Position numbers and translations under genes: made by a program
Notes under the pieces: generated by a model
Told to the model about the DNA's origin: nothing
Databases searched by the model: none
Seen by the model: only the letters and a program-made list of their open reading frames with translations
Virus record (IMG/VR): IMGVR_UViG_3300046368_000469
Coordinates: 1-40,340 of that record
DNA length: 40,340 bases
Reading direction: 5' to 3' (one strand)
Origin: a virus
In this document: piece after piece, positions 1 through 7,717 of the stretch
Numbering within the stretch: position 1 is the stretch's first letter
How the letters are laid out: every line of letters starts with the position of its first letter

Positions 1-361
1 AACTAGCGTTGAGGTTTCAGACAATATTTTAGAACTTAATAAATCTAGTGATAACTCCACAACAGCTTCTATTTCAGGTATAGAAATTAATCGAGGAGAG
101 GTTCAAGGAACCACAGGTGGAGCAGTTCAAGGCATTGCACCACTCGAAATGGACATTACTACCGATACAGGAGTTAATAAAACAAATGTGCGGGTCGATT
201 TTGAGCAAATGACGGAGTATGTAGACGGATTCCATGCATACTTTAACCTAGAAGCAGATTTTGGATCTGATGGGAAACTGCCTGCTGATTCGTACAGAAT
301 TGTATTTCGTAATGATCTGACAAAGCATGTAAATACGCAAAATGTAGTTACTTATGATGAT
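1..361. repeat. Terminal overlap of the contig (copy 1)
   Basis: These 361 bases recur at 39980-40340 with four differences (positions 128, 154, 166 and 254 of this copy). The two copies sit at the window ends and the reading frame of the fiber gene continues through them, which is what a circular or circularly permuted phage genome gives when assembled. The inferred unit length is 39,979 bp. The differences are probably population variants rather than a true biological repeat. Confidence 0.9.
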
Positions 362-1420
362 ACTAACGCAATTCCATTAACTCATTTGCCAGCAGATCAG
401 AGACAACCAAAATGGGACAATCTGCCTAATGATCAAGAGTTTGGTGGATTTGTTCTCGTGAAATACAATGAGACAGACAATGTCTATGAGGACTTTATAG
501 AAATTACGGACACAACCGCACTATATGTTACGCATGATGTTACGATTACAAATGCGAATTACAACATGACTTCAGAAGAGGGTGGCACAGGCAAGCAATT
601 GCATGGTGGCTTTGAGATTACCGACAATAATAATACTTTCGCACAAGATAGTAACGATTTCACAGGTGTTTTTGTATACAATCCCTTCATGAATGGATTG
701 CACGATGGCGATACCATGACAATCAATAATGATTCTAACGAGCTAGTTTATGTGCATGAAACTACAGACTTTGAAATTTTCCAATCTGTAAATGCTCTTT
801 CAGCGGGTGGATCTTACACATTTACGGCTGATGGAACAAAAAAATATTTCTTAAGTAAAGTTGGGGACTTCAATCCTGTACAGAATGAATCGGGTGCCAT
901 GCATTGGTTTACTAACCCAAATATGCGGGATGAAGTTGCAGTATTAGACCCTGCAATACTCGGCTTGGTTATCGCGGAAGGCATTAATACACCGAATTTC
1001 CAAAAGCTCGAAGGCTATGTGCACGGGGGTGGAAATTCAACTCTTGGGCAACCTACAAGTACGACTTTGTTTACAACCTACGAAGGAAACCCTGTCGCCT
1101 TTGGAGTATTTTATTCAGAAAATAATGTAGCAAAGCTAATGAGGGACGATCCATTGGTATATAACTTAAGTACACAGCAGTTACCATTGGCACAAAGCAC
1201 AGAAACAACTACAACTGACAAAGCTCGTTTTATTTGGGACAATGCCGAGGATCAGCAAAAATTTAAAATACTTGTTGGTGATGCGTTGGCTGACCTGTCA
1301 TGCGATGATCTAAGTTCGAATGTAGTAACCGTGCCAAATGGTAATGGTGTTGTAATTGGTACGGCTCCAATAGGAACCTACGCTGATTTTACCAATGCAT
1401 TAGCGACAGCAAAGATTTAA
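2..1420 (+). CDS. Large tail fiber protein, C-terminal part (gene starts at 39582)
   Basis: The frame is open from the first bases of the window, so this is the 3' part of a gene that begins at 39582 and crosses the circle junction. The complete gene would be 1,818 bp (605 aa). The ATG at 149 is internal. The protein is Asn/Thr/Asp-rich with little Cys, as is common in beta-structured fibers, and has no enzyme motif that I can see. Fiber function is inferred from size, composition, the N-terminal half at the far end of the window, and position next to head-tail and other structural genes. The gene is followed after 4 bases by a small gene sharing its N-terminal motif. Confidence 0.7.
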   Translation, partial: TSVEVSDNILELNKSSDNSTTASISGIEINRGEVQGTTGGAVQGIAPLEMDITTDTGVNKTNVRVDFEQMTEYVDGFHAYFNLEADFGSDGKLPADSYRIVFRNDLTKHVNTQNVVTYDDTNAIPLTHLPADQRQPKWDNLPNDQEFGGFVLVKYNETDNVYEDFIEITDTTALYVTHDVTITNANYNMTSEEGGTGKQLHGGFEITDNNNTFAQDSNDFTGVFVYNPFMNGLHDGDTMTINNDSNELVYVHETTDFEIFQSVNALSAGGSYTFTADGTKKYFLSKVGDFNPVQNESGAMHWFTNPNMRDEVAVLDPAILGLVIAEGINTPNFQKLEGYVHGGGNSTLGQPTSTTLFTTYEGNPVAFGVFYSENNVAKLMRDDPLVYNLSTQQLPLAQSTETTTTDKARFIWDNAEDQQKFKILVGDALADLSCDDLSSNVVTVPNGNGVVIGTAPIGTYADFTNALATAKI

Positions 1421-1424
1421 GAAT

Positions 1425-1727
1425 GTGGCTTCTATCCTTGCACAGATCGGCACAGCTGTCGGGCAGGAGTTAAAAGCTCTAAATGAGCCTACCCCGCCTA
1501 CTGATGAGCATAAAAAGCTAGTTTACGGAGCAGATGGAGCACTTGCGTATATACAAGTGTATTCAGATCAAGGTCTGAGCAACTTAATTTCTAGCAAAGC
1601 ATTTACTTATACAAGTGGAGCTTTGTCGGAAATCAAAAGCTATGCATTGGGTCAATTGGTTTTTACCCAAAGTATGACATACGATTCTAATGGAAGCCTC
1701 GTGAACATAGTAAAGGATTACGCATGA
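1425..1727 (+). CDS. Small fiber-associated protein, 100 aa
   Basis: The start is GTG, 4 bases after the fiber stop. Its first residues (ILAQIGTAVGQELKAL) resemble the start of the large fiber at 39582 (ILGKIGEKVGEEIKAL), a short amphipathic helix that may attach or trimerise fiber-type proteins. The rest contains short YDSNG / YGADG-like beta repeats. It overlaps the next gene by 4 bases (ATGA), so it is probably translationally coupled. Function is unknown; a fiber assembly factor or small fiber subunit is the best guess. Confidence 0.55.
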   Translation: MASILAQIGTAVGQELKALNEPTPPTDEHKKLVYGADGALAYIQVYSDQGLSNLISSKAFTYTSGALSEIKSYALGQLVFTQSMTYDSNGSLVNIVKDYA

Positions 1728-3931
1728 GTTTCGCTGAAGCAAGTAACAAGATCACGCAAACAGGGACAGACAATGATCTTAGTGGGTTGAACGGAGTGAC
1801 AGGTGTGACTGCTACAATTCGTGGAAATCACACTACTTACACTATCGCATCAACTCATTTCTTAGAGATTAAAGGAACACTTAGCATTGATCCTGCATAT
1901 GAGACCTTGCAAATGATGAAGCAAGCGATCAACGCAGGCAGTGGGCACCCGCTCACAATAACAGGCACATTGAATTTAGGTGTCAAAACTACAGCAAATG
2001 GAAAAGATAAGTATTCCGTAGGTGTAGGAATTGATTTACCAAATGAGAACCTGACGGGGCAAATGTATAACACCTTCGGGATCTCGTTTGGTAGCAATTC
2101 TGCATTCTTATGGAATGGCGGAATAATTCGCACTACTGCAACTTTGCGAACTGCAAATGGGGCGACAGTAACAATCAATAGTGGGATCTTTTATAACCTT
2201 GCGAAACAGGGGTCATCTAACACAAACACATCTCAGTTTAGAATCGAATCTTCTAATTCTACGAGTGATGCGAAAATAAACATTTACGATTTAACCTTCG
2301 ATGGTGAAACTTTGGAGTCTAGGATTTTTACAAAGAGTGGATGGAATGTTGGAATTTTTAAATTTAAAAAAGGTGGATTCCAGAGTTACAATTCGCCATT
2401 TCCTCCTTTGACTTTTGAGAACTTTGACACAAGCCCAAACTTACATGACTTCGACATAATTAATGTTACTAGAACTCAGTCAAGCGGAGAGACAATTACG
2501 ATCAAAGGCTTTTCTGACAGATTACGAGTTGCACTAGATGCAGGGAGAAATAATTTCATGTATCTAAAATGCGTTCGACCAATAAGCTTAGTGGTGCAGG
2601 ACTTAGACGGTAATGAGTTAACCTATTCGTACTATGCGAAAGACTTGGATAGTGGTAACAGGGCGATTGGATCAATAGGGCAAGACGATACAGCTGACAA
2701 AGTTTACACAGCGACTAGCCAAACAGGCAATTTACAAGAAGAAATATTGGTCGAAGTAATTAATTACATCAATAAGACCATCACTACTGATTCTCGCACT
2801 AATTCAAATTCAGAAATTCCATTTTCTATTATTGCATACAATCAGACAATAACAGGATTTGCGGAGGACTTAGTTGGACTCGATACTTTGCATAGCACAG
2901 TTAAAATGACACCTGATTTGGTAGTGTCCGAAACAAACAGGTCAGTTGTGGATGCGTATACTTCAATAGACACTCCACAGAAATTTTACGACATCGCAAA
3001 ATCCTATCTTGTTAATAATTACGCAGGACAAACGCAACCTATTGTAAATCGTGATGGGTCAACAATCGATGCAGGATCTTATGATGTGGTTTTTGATACT
3101 ACTGCAACAAATTCATTCAATATTAGTGGCAACACAATAACTTTAAATGCTTCTAGTTTTAGTGGGACACTAATTACAAGCGGAAGCGTTACGCTCAATT
3201 TGACATCATACTCAGGGACAATAATTGATAGTTCGGGATCTCGCTCTTTTGGATCTTATTCTGTGTCTAATTTGGTAGTTGGATCAAGAGTGCAAGTTTA
3301 CAACCTAACACAAAGCTTAGAGGTGTTTAATGACATTGTAGATAGCACTTCTTTTACTCGAGGATTTGTGTCTGAAATGGCAGAGGGTGATATAATTCGG
3401 GTTAGGATAGCTTACCAAAATGGAGTGACGGCAAAGCAGGAACAAGAATTTATTATAACTTGCCGTGTTCCAAGTTGGGAGGTTTCAGCAAATCAAGTAG
3501 ATGCCTTGGAATACAACGCCTTTGGCGTAGATGGAAGTAACATTACAGAGTTTGCCCTAGATTTAGATAACGGAAATATAGAAGTAGATGTAACTGACTT
3601 GGATAATTTGACGCAGATACAAAGAATTGGTTCATGGTATTACGCAGAGCTTATGTCTAGTAATGGCATCTCAGACCTGTTCGGGGCTTTTGTATGGCTT
3701 TCCGCAAATCAGATTTCAATAGATCAATCCAAGGTCGACCTAAAAATTGACAACAAGAAAAGCGAACCACTAATGCTAACAGGTGGCAGACTTTACAGAT
3801 TAGACGGTTCTACAATTATTTCTAGCACTAGCAATTCGGTGCAAATTGATTTCAGCCCTGTATATGTCGCGAACGCTCCGCTCATTTCTGAGATAGACAA
3901 AAACACAAAGCTAATCCCTGCCCTACTCTGA
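1724..3931 (+). CDS. Large virion structural protein, probable tail fiber or tailspike (735 aa)
   Basis: The 735-aa protein is rich in Thr, Ser, Asn and Ile. A central stretch (about residues 465-520) has repeated short strands of the type ITLNASSFSGTLI / SVTLNLTSYSGTI, suggestive of a beta-helix or beta-prism fiber. No catalytic motif was recognised. It overlaps the preceding small gene by ATGA and the following lipoprotein gene by one base (TGATG), placing it in the late operon. The role is inferred from composition and context; a host-surface binding protein is likely. Confidence 0.55.
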   Translation: MSFAEASNKITQTGTDNDLSGLNGVTGVTATIRGNHTTYTIASTHFLEIKGTLSIDPAYETLQMMKQAINAGSGHPLTITGTLNLGVKTTANGKDKYSVGVGIDLPNENLTGQMYNTFGISFGSNSAFLWNGGIIRTTATLRTANGATVTINSGIFYNLAKQGSSNTNTSQFRIESSNSTSDAKINIYDLTFDGETLESRIFTKSGWNVGIFKFKKGGFQSYNSPFPPLTFENFDTSPNLHDFDIINVTRTQSSGETITIKGFSDRLRVALDAGRNNFMYLKCVRPISLVVQDLDGNELTYSYYAKDLDSGNRAIGSIGQDDTADKVYTATSQTGNLQEEILVEVINYINKTITTDSRTNSNSEIPFSIIAYNQTITGFAEDLVGLDTLHSTVKMTPDLVVSETNRSVVDAYTSIDTPQKFYDIAKSYLVNNYAGQTQPIVNRDGSTIDAGSYDVVFDTTATNSFNISGNTITLNASSFSGTLITSGSVTLNLTSYSGTIIDSSGSRSFGSYSVSNLVVGSRVQVYNLTQSLEVFNDIVDSTSFTRGFVSEMAEGDIIRVRIAYQNGVTAKQEQEFIITCRVPSWEVSANQVDALEYNAFGVDGSNITEFALDLDNGNIEVDVTDLDNLTQIQRIGSWYYAELMSSNGISDLFGAFVWLSANQISIDQSKVDLKIDNKKSEPLMLTGGRLYRLDGSTIISSTSNSVQIDFSPVYVANAPLISEIDKNTKLIPALL

Positions 3932-4395
3932 TGCGTAAAATATTATATATGCCTGTATTGTTTTGTGTTACATCATGTAGCATAAAGCAGTTTTATCCGA
4001 CAGCGGGAGCTTTGGTGGGTGGTGGTGTCGGCAGTTTGGCGGGACCCATTGGGGCGGGGCTTGGCGGAGCAGGCGGAGCCTTAGTTGGCGAAGTAGCTAG
4101 AGGTAATGAAGAGATAGAAGAAGCAAAAGAAACTATAACAGCACTATCGCACGGAGATGTAGAAGCTTTAGTAGCTAAAGGAATGAGCAAACAGAATGGA
4201 TTATTTACATCTTTTACGGAAGGAATAAAAAAGCTTTTGATAATAGTTGGCGTTATACTTGTAGCTTATCTCTTTATACCTGTGTTTGTGGCACGAAAAT
4301 GCAGTAAGTCAGAAGTGCACAAAAGCCTAACACGCCCGCCAATGTATACAGGTGGAGCACAGGCATACGCGAGACCAGGCGGTAAAAAAAAATAA
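3931..4395 (+). CDS. Predicted lipoprotein with Gly-rich segment and one membrane helix (154 aa)
   Basis: The N terminus (MRKILYMPVLFCVTSC) is a short lipoprotein signal with a lipobox-like VTSC, so Cys16 may be lipidated. It is followed by a strongly Gly/Ala-rich segment (about residues 25-55), a helical region, and a hydrophobic helix near residues 100-120 (LLIIVGVILVAYLFIPVFVA), then a basic tail. It lies directly before a 31-aa membrane peptide and a holin, so a role in lysis (spanin-like) or envelope modification is possible. The Gly-rich part resembles glycine-zipper membrane proteins. Function is not established. Confidence 0.55.
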   Translation: MRKILYMPVLFCVTSCSIKQFYPTAGALVGGGVGSLAGPIGAGLGGAGGALVGEVARGNEEIEEAKETITALSHGDVEALVAKGMSKQNGLFTSFTEGIKKLLIIVGVILVAYLFIPVFVARKCSKSEVHKSLTRPPMYTGGAQAYARPGGKKK

Positions 4396-4428
4396 ACACA
4401 TTTACAGACCCTATAAGACCAAGCGACA

Positions 4429-4524
4429 ATGAAAAACTTTGAGCAATTAACAACAAAACAAAAAATGATAACAGCATTTACAATAGTTATTTTAGTAATC
4501 ATAGCATTGGAGATTTTGACATGA
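4429..4524 (+). CDS. Tiny single-pass membrane peptide, 31 aa
   Basis: A 32-codon frame starts at ATG 4429 and overlaps the holin start by ATGA at 4521-4524. The product has a short polar N terminus and a hydrophobic helix (MITAFTIVILVIIALEILT). The tight overlap with the holin supports real, coupled translation. It could be a holin partner or antiholin; nothing else can be said from sequence. Confidence 0.5.
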   Translation: MKNFEQLTTKQKMITAFTIVILVIIALEILT

Positions 4525-4670
4525 ACGACAGCACTCCTTGGATTGGTGTTGTGGGAACTATTGCAACCTATGGACTGGGCGAAATGAACCACATAGTCGG
4601 CATTGTTGCGGGCTGTTTGACTTGCACATTGGTCACGATTCAAATCATGCAGAAGCTAAAGAAAAAATGA
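4521..4670 (+). CDS. Putative holin, 49 aa
   Basis: The 50-codon frame encodes two hydrophobic stretches (about residues 6-18 and 24-42) separated by a short polar turn, with a conserved-looking TPWIGVVGT start and a strongly basic tail ending KLKKK. Small size, two membrane segments and a charged C terminus are typical of phage holins. It overlaps the upstream peptide and the downstream gene by ATGA at each end. Placement between fiber genes and tail genes is unusual but seen in some phages. No endolysin lies beside it. Confidence 0.6.
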   Translation: MNDSTPWIGVVGTIATYGLGEMNHIVGIVAGCLTCTLVTIQIMQKLKKK

Positions 4671-5059
4671 GTAAAAGCATTGAGCAGGAGGTTGCAGATA
4701 TACTCATTACCGCTCTTAACGGATTAGTAGAGGTTCGCACTAGCGAACAAAAGGACACTATACCCGAAGACTCAATGGTTTCGGTTCACCTAGAACAGCA
4801 GGCGTTGCGAACTCCTAGCATTACAAATCTATTTGAGCATAAGATTAATGTTAAACTAAGAATGCATTACGCAAGCAATACCAAGCAGGCAATGGATCAA
4901 GCGGGTAATGCTATTGATGACGCACTTACAGAAGTTAGCTTGGCAAGCACTTTGGGGGCTTATCAGGCTGTCATTAGAGACACTAGAGCACAGGTGATGG
5001 ACAGCTATTGGGAGAGAGAATACAGCCTAGATGTTTTACGAGTTGACAACGCATCTTAA
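4667..5059 (+). CDS. Probable tail terminator / tail completion protein (130 aa)
   Basis: I chose the ATG at 4667 because it overlaps the holin stop (ATGA); the frame also opens earlier at 4538. The protein starts MSKSIEQEVADILITALN and is a compact alpha/beta-looking protein without catalytic motifs. It immediately precedes the tail tube gene, the place where siphoviruses encode their tail terminator or minor tail protein. The call rests mainly on synteny. Confidence 0.45.
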   Translation: MSKSIEQEVADILITALNGLVEVRTSEQKDTIPEDSMVSVHLEQQALRTPSITNLFEHKINVKLRMHYASNTKQAMDQAGNAIDDALTEVSLASTLGAYQAVIRDTRAQVMDSYWEREYSLDVLRVDNAS

Positions 5060-5090
5060 GTAGAAAGTTAACACAAAAATTTTATAAGTC

Positions 5091-5555
5091 ATGGCAATTA
5101 AAAAAGGATTAGCATCTTCACTTAACTTTGGAACAAGCGACTCAACAGGTTTGACCGTAACTACATCGGTTTCGGCAGAAATGAGCTATGCTACAGAGCT
5201 TTTTGTAAAAGATAACGATGGTGAAACCAAGGGCATGATCCTAGCTGACGAAAGAGGAACAGCTACAATAACAGGATACGCACAAAGTGCACCCTCAAGT
5301 TCTTTAGGTGCAACAGGAACAGATCCAAGTGGAACAATCGTTGGCGATGTCATTATTGTTACGGGGGTTAGGACAAATCAATCAAACGAAGACTTTACTA
5401 CATACGAAACAACTATTACGGGCTTTTCGGGAGTATCAGGGACGGCATCTGATAAAAGATTGAAGCACGAAATTAGTGATCTGTGCGGACAAGTCGAGGA
5501 AGATTGCTTTACAGGAGATCTAGCGTATCTTGTCCAAGAACTTAAGTCTGCTTGA
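5091..5555 (+). CDS. Major tail tube protein with start of an S74-type chaperone domain
   Basis: Residues 1-118 look like a phage tail tube subunit (a TTSVSAEMSYATELFVKDNDGE region, a GTATITGYA strand, then SNEDFTTYETTITGFSG), and the gene sits just upstream of the gpG/gpGT pair. From Ser120 the protein changes to SDKRLKHEISDL, the signature start of the intramolecular chaperone (Peptidase_S74) domain normally found at the end of tail fibers. The frame stops at 5553-5555 before that domain is complete, and the remainder is encoded in the +1 frame (next entry). The tube call is from context and strand pattern; the S74 start is clear. Confidence 0.55.
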   Translation: MAIKKGLASSLNFGTSDSTGLTVTTSVSAEMSYATELFVKDNDGETKGMILADERGTATITGYAQSAPSSSLGATGTDPSGTIVGDVIIVTGVRTNQSNEDFTTYETTITGFSGVSGTASDKRLKHEISDLCGQVEEDCFTGDLAYLVQELKSA

Positions 5556-5811
5556 GCGAGTAAAAAAGCTCCGACCTGTTCAGTTTAGGTACAATTCAGA
5601 TGTTGATGAATCTACCAAGCTAAGAGCAGGATTCATTGCACAGGAAGTGCAGGAAATATTTCCCGACTGCGTATTTGAGCATAACGGAAGATTAGCAATA
5701 AAAAACGAGTTACTTGGGTCATACATAAATCAAGCCCAAGACGAATATATAAAAAAACGAATATTAAGTAATGAGCTACCTCAAACAAGGCGACCGATAC
5801 TTTCGCACTAA
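5530..5811 (+). CDS. Remainder of S74 intramolecular chaperone domain, in the +1 frame
   Basis: The frame encodes ERVKKLRPVQFRYN followed by RAGFIAQEVQEIFPDCV, which is the core of the S74 chaperone family. It lacks its own good start (a TTG at 5530 is the first candidate) and the conserved SDxRLK lies in the upstream frame. A +1 shift at the upstream stop (GCT TGA G to GAG) would join the two. It is therefore either the product of a frameshift, a mutational break, or a base error in the assembly. It overlaps the next gene by 41 bases. Confidence 0.55.
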   Translation: MSKNLSLLERVKKLRPVQFRYNSDVDESTKLRAGFIAQEVQEIFPDCVFEHNGRLAIKNELLGSYINQAQDEYIKKRILSNELPQTRRPILSH

Positions 5812-6184
5812 AGACACTAGATTCACATCAGCAGTTGTCAGCTGTGGTTTTAGTCTAAATGAAGATCCTCCTTTTCATAAGGTAGAAGATCCGACAACGG
5901 GAAAAATAATTTTAACATGGTGCATCAATGAATACAGCGATGACGGGAAAAGATATATCATTGATTTCAAAAATGCATACGATGACCCTTTCTTTCTGAA
6001 AAAAGGATACGAGGATTTACAGGACTTTAAGTTTGCTGTCTCAGCCTTAAAAAATCGTGAGCTAATGATCGACATGGTTAATAAGGCGAACAGCGTTTAC
6101 AACTTTAAGGGCAAGACGGGGTGGTGGTACATTCCAAGTAGTGGCAAGGAATTTGCAAAACAGCTACAGGACGCAGATGCATAA
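5771..6184 (+). CDS. Hypothetical protein in tail region (137 aa)
   Basis: The ATG start at 5771 overlaps the end of the S74 frame. The protein has a mixed alpha/beta look with several Trp, Tyr and Phe residues (for example ILTWCINEYSDDGKRY and KTGWWYIPSSG), and no recognised motif. It overlaps the next gene by 8 bases. I do not recognise the family; a minor tail or assembly role is suggested only by position between the tube and the gpG-like gene. Confidence 0.5.
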   Translation: MSYLKQGDRYFRTKDTRFTSAVVSCGFSLNEDPPFHKVEDPTTGKIILTWCINEYSDDGKRYIIDFKNAYDDPFFLKKGYEDLQDFKFAVSALKNRELMIDMVNKANSVYNFKGKTGWWYIPSSGKEFAKQLQDADA

Positions 6185-6491
6185 GCCAACGCAGAGCATG
6201 GCTACAGAAGCCACGAAAGGGCTTAAATGGCGAGAAGAGCATAACAGAGGGGGAACAGCCGTAGGCGTAGCTAGAGCAAGGGACATCAAGAATAGAAAAA
6301 ACCTTAGTGATTCTACGATAAAACGGATGCACAGCTATTTCTCTAGGCATGAGGTAGACAAAAAAGGTAAAGGATTTAATCAAGGAGAAGAGGGCTTTCC
6401 GTCTGCGGGCAGGATTGCTTGGGCACTTTGGGGCGGTGACGCAGGACAGCGTTGGGCTAAACAGAAAAAAAATCAGATCAATAAAAAATAA
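6177..6491 (+). CDS. Conserved small phage protein with GGTAVGVARARD and PSAGRIAWALWGGDAG motifs (104 aa)
   Basis: I chose the ATG at 6177 (MHKPTQSMATEATKGLKW) because the conserved part begins there; the frame extends to 6141. The segments RGGTAVGVARARDIKNRKNLS, IKRMHSYFSRHEVDKKGKG and PSAGRIAWALWGGDAGQRWA recur, from memory, in many phage genomes near head or tail genes, sometimes fused to protease domains. The biochemical role is unknown. The protein is basic and ends KNQINKK, so nucleic-acid contact is possible. Confidence 0.55.
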   Translation: MHKPTQSMATEATKGLKWREEHNRGGTAVGVARARDIKNRKNLSDSTIKRMHSYFSRHEVDKKGKGFNQGEEGFPSAGRIAWALWGGDAGQRWAKQKKNQINKK

Positions 6492-6499
6492 GAATATAA

Positions 6500-6901
6500 A
6501 TGAGTAATAAAAAAGTAACTAAGGCACTAGTAGACGATAAGTACACAGAAATAGCGGGCATAAAATTGCACAAAATTACAGCATCAAGTTTTACCCTGTG
6601 CGAATTTTTGAATCTAGGATTAATAAGCGGTAAGGAGTCACAACATCCACAATTCGAATTATTAACTTTTATGTGGATTCATGCAGTTGGTGCGAAGTCA
6701 GCAAGAGACATAATTTTCCAAGCGTCTGAAACTGATTCTACAGGGCGAAGCCTGTCTTTGGTTACTGCCGTCATGGATTGGGCGGATGACATACAACTTA
6801 AAGATTTTAATCAAATTGCTGTAGGGATTGGCGACATGCTAAATGACAGCTTTGAAAACGCAATGGTTCCCGATGAAGGTGCAGAAGTGGGAAAGAGATA
6901 G
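6500..6901 (+). CDS. Tail assembly chaperone, gpG-like short form (133 aa)
   Basis: This 133-aa frame ends in GTG GGA AAG AGA TAG. The heptamer G GGA AAG, in the correct phase for -1 slippage, is identical to the slippery site of lambda genes G and T. An open -1 frame continues to 7194, and the tape measure gene follows shortly. Gene order tube, gpG, gpGT, tape measure is the standard siphovirus arrangement. Sequence identity to lambda gpG is not apparent, so the call rests on the frameshift and order. Confidence 0.8.
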   Translation: MSNKKVTKALVDDKYTEIAGIKLHKITASSFTLCEFLNLGLISGKESQHPQFELLTFMWIHAVGAKSARDIIFQASETDSTGRSLSLVTAVMDWADDIQLKDFNQIAVGIGDMLNDSFENAMVPDEGAEVGKR

Positions 6902-7194
6902 GGGTATCGGCAGAGGAACCCGCAAATCAATACCTTGCCATGTGCTTGGCGTTGTCAAACAACGACGCACAGAAAGCTACAAATCTTTTTTGGGAAATGC
7001 CTTTGGTGCAATTGTTCGCTTTTGCACATGCTTACATGCAAAACAATGGCGTAAAAACTCGACCACTAAGTTCAAAAAACTTACTGAGTCAAATCTTCGG
7101 AGGGCTTGGTAAAAAAGCACCTACTAATGATAAGGGTAAAAGTGAAGGTGAATGGTTTGATGAGGAGCTTGGGGAAGTCGAATACATACGCTAG
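6500..7194 (+). CDS. Tail assembly chaperone, gpGT-like -1 frameshift fusion (about 231 aa)
   Basis: After decoding GGA AAG at 6890-6895, a -1 slip resumes at GAG 6895 and reads to TAG 7192-7194, adding 99 residues (starting EIGVSAEEPANQYLAM). The -1 frame is open from 6877, so the overlap is short and clean. In lambda the G and GT proteins, made in a fixed ratio, coat the tape measure and recruit tube subunits. The T-like extension has no good start of its own (an ATG at 6940 is well inside). Efficiency of slippage cannot be judged from sequence. Confidence 0.8.
6889..6895 (+). promoter_or_regulatory. -1 ribosomal frameshift slippery heptamer GGGAAAG
   Basis: The heptamer reads G GGA AAG in the zero frame, fitting X XXY YYZ with X=G, Y=A, Z=G. 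It lies two codons before the gpG stop and inside the window where both frames are open. The same heptamer is used by phage lambda between G and T. Confidence 0.85.
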
Positions 7195-7717
7195 TACAGA
7201 AGCTGGGAAATTAGTAGAAAACATTTTACGCAATGTAGTTACAGGAAAACAAGCGGAAGGCTTGCCATCAACTGAAGGTATGCATGGTATTGCAATGCAG
7301 AACAAGCCGACGGAGGCAACGATTGAAAACGATGTACGAAAACTCAGGAGTGCCTTTGTGTTGGAAGGTAAAAGTAAAAATCTCAGACGATTAACTCCAA
7401 AAATTAAAGAAAAAATAATTCGCGACAGGATCGCAAGAATCGGTCATACGGGCAAGTCATTGCATTATCCTAATTGGATGGAATCAACAAAAGGGCGAAT
7501 CACAACTATTGGTAACGACACTACGGATAAAACTTTAGTAGAAATACAATGTAAAGGTCTTAAGCCAAGGGCTAAGTTTAAAAGCACTCAAGGTGGCGTA
7601 AGTCACTTTCAGAAAACCATAGGCATTGCGAGTAATGCTGTATCTGAAACTGCCTTAAGTGCAGGATATTACTTGAAGAAAAAAATCACCCAAGACATCA
7701 GAAAGTTTTTTAAATGA
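7160..7717 (+). CDS. Minor tail / tail assembly protein before tape measure (about 185 aa)
   Basis: The frame opens at 7106, but starting at ATG 7160 (MRSLGKSNTYASTEAG) limits overlap with gpGT to 35 bases; the ATG at 7127 is another possibility. The product is basic, Lys-rich, with a KSLHYPNWMESTKGRI segment and a C terminus of likely amphipathic helix. It overlaps the tape measure start by ATGA. The family is not recognised. Position suggests a tail protein binding the tape measure or tail tip. Confidence 0.5.
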   Translation: MRSLGKSNTYASTEAGKLVENILRNVVTGKQAEGLPSTEGMHGIAMQNKPTEATIENDVRKLRSAFVLEGKSKNLRRLTPKIKEKIIRDRIARIGHTGKSLHYPNWMESTKGRITTIGNDTTDKTLVEIQCKGLKPRAKFKSTQGGVSHFQKTIGIASNAVSETALSAGYYLKKKITQDIRKFFK

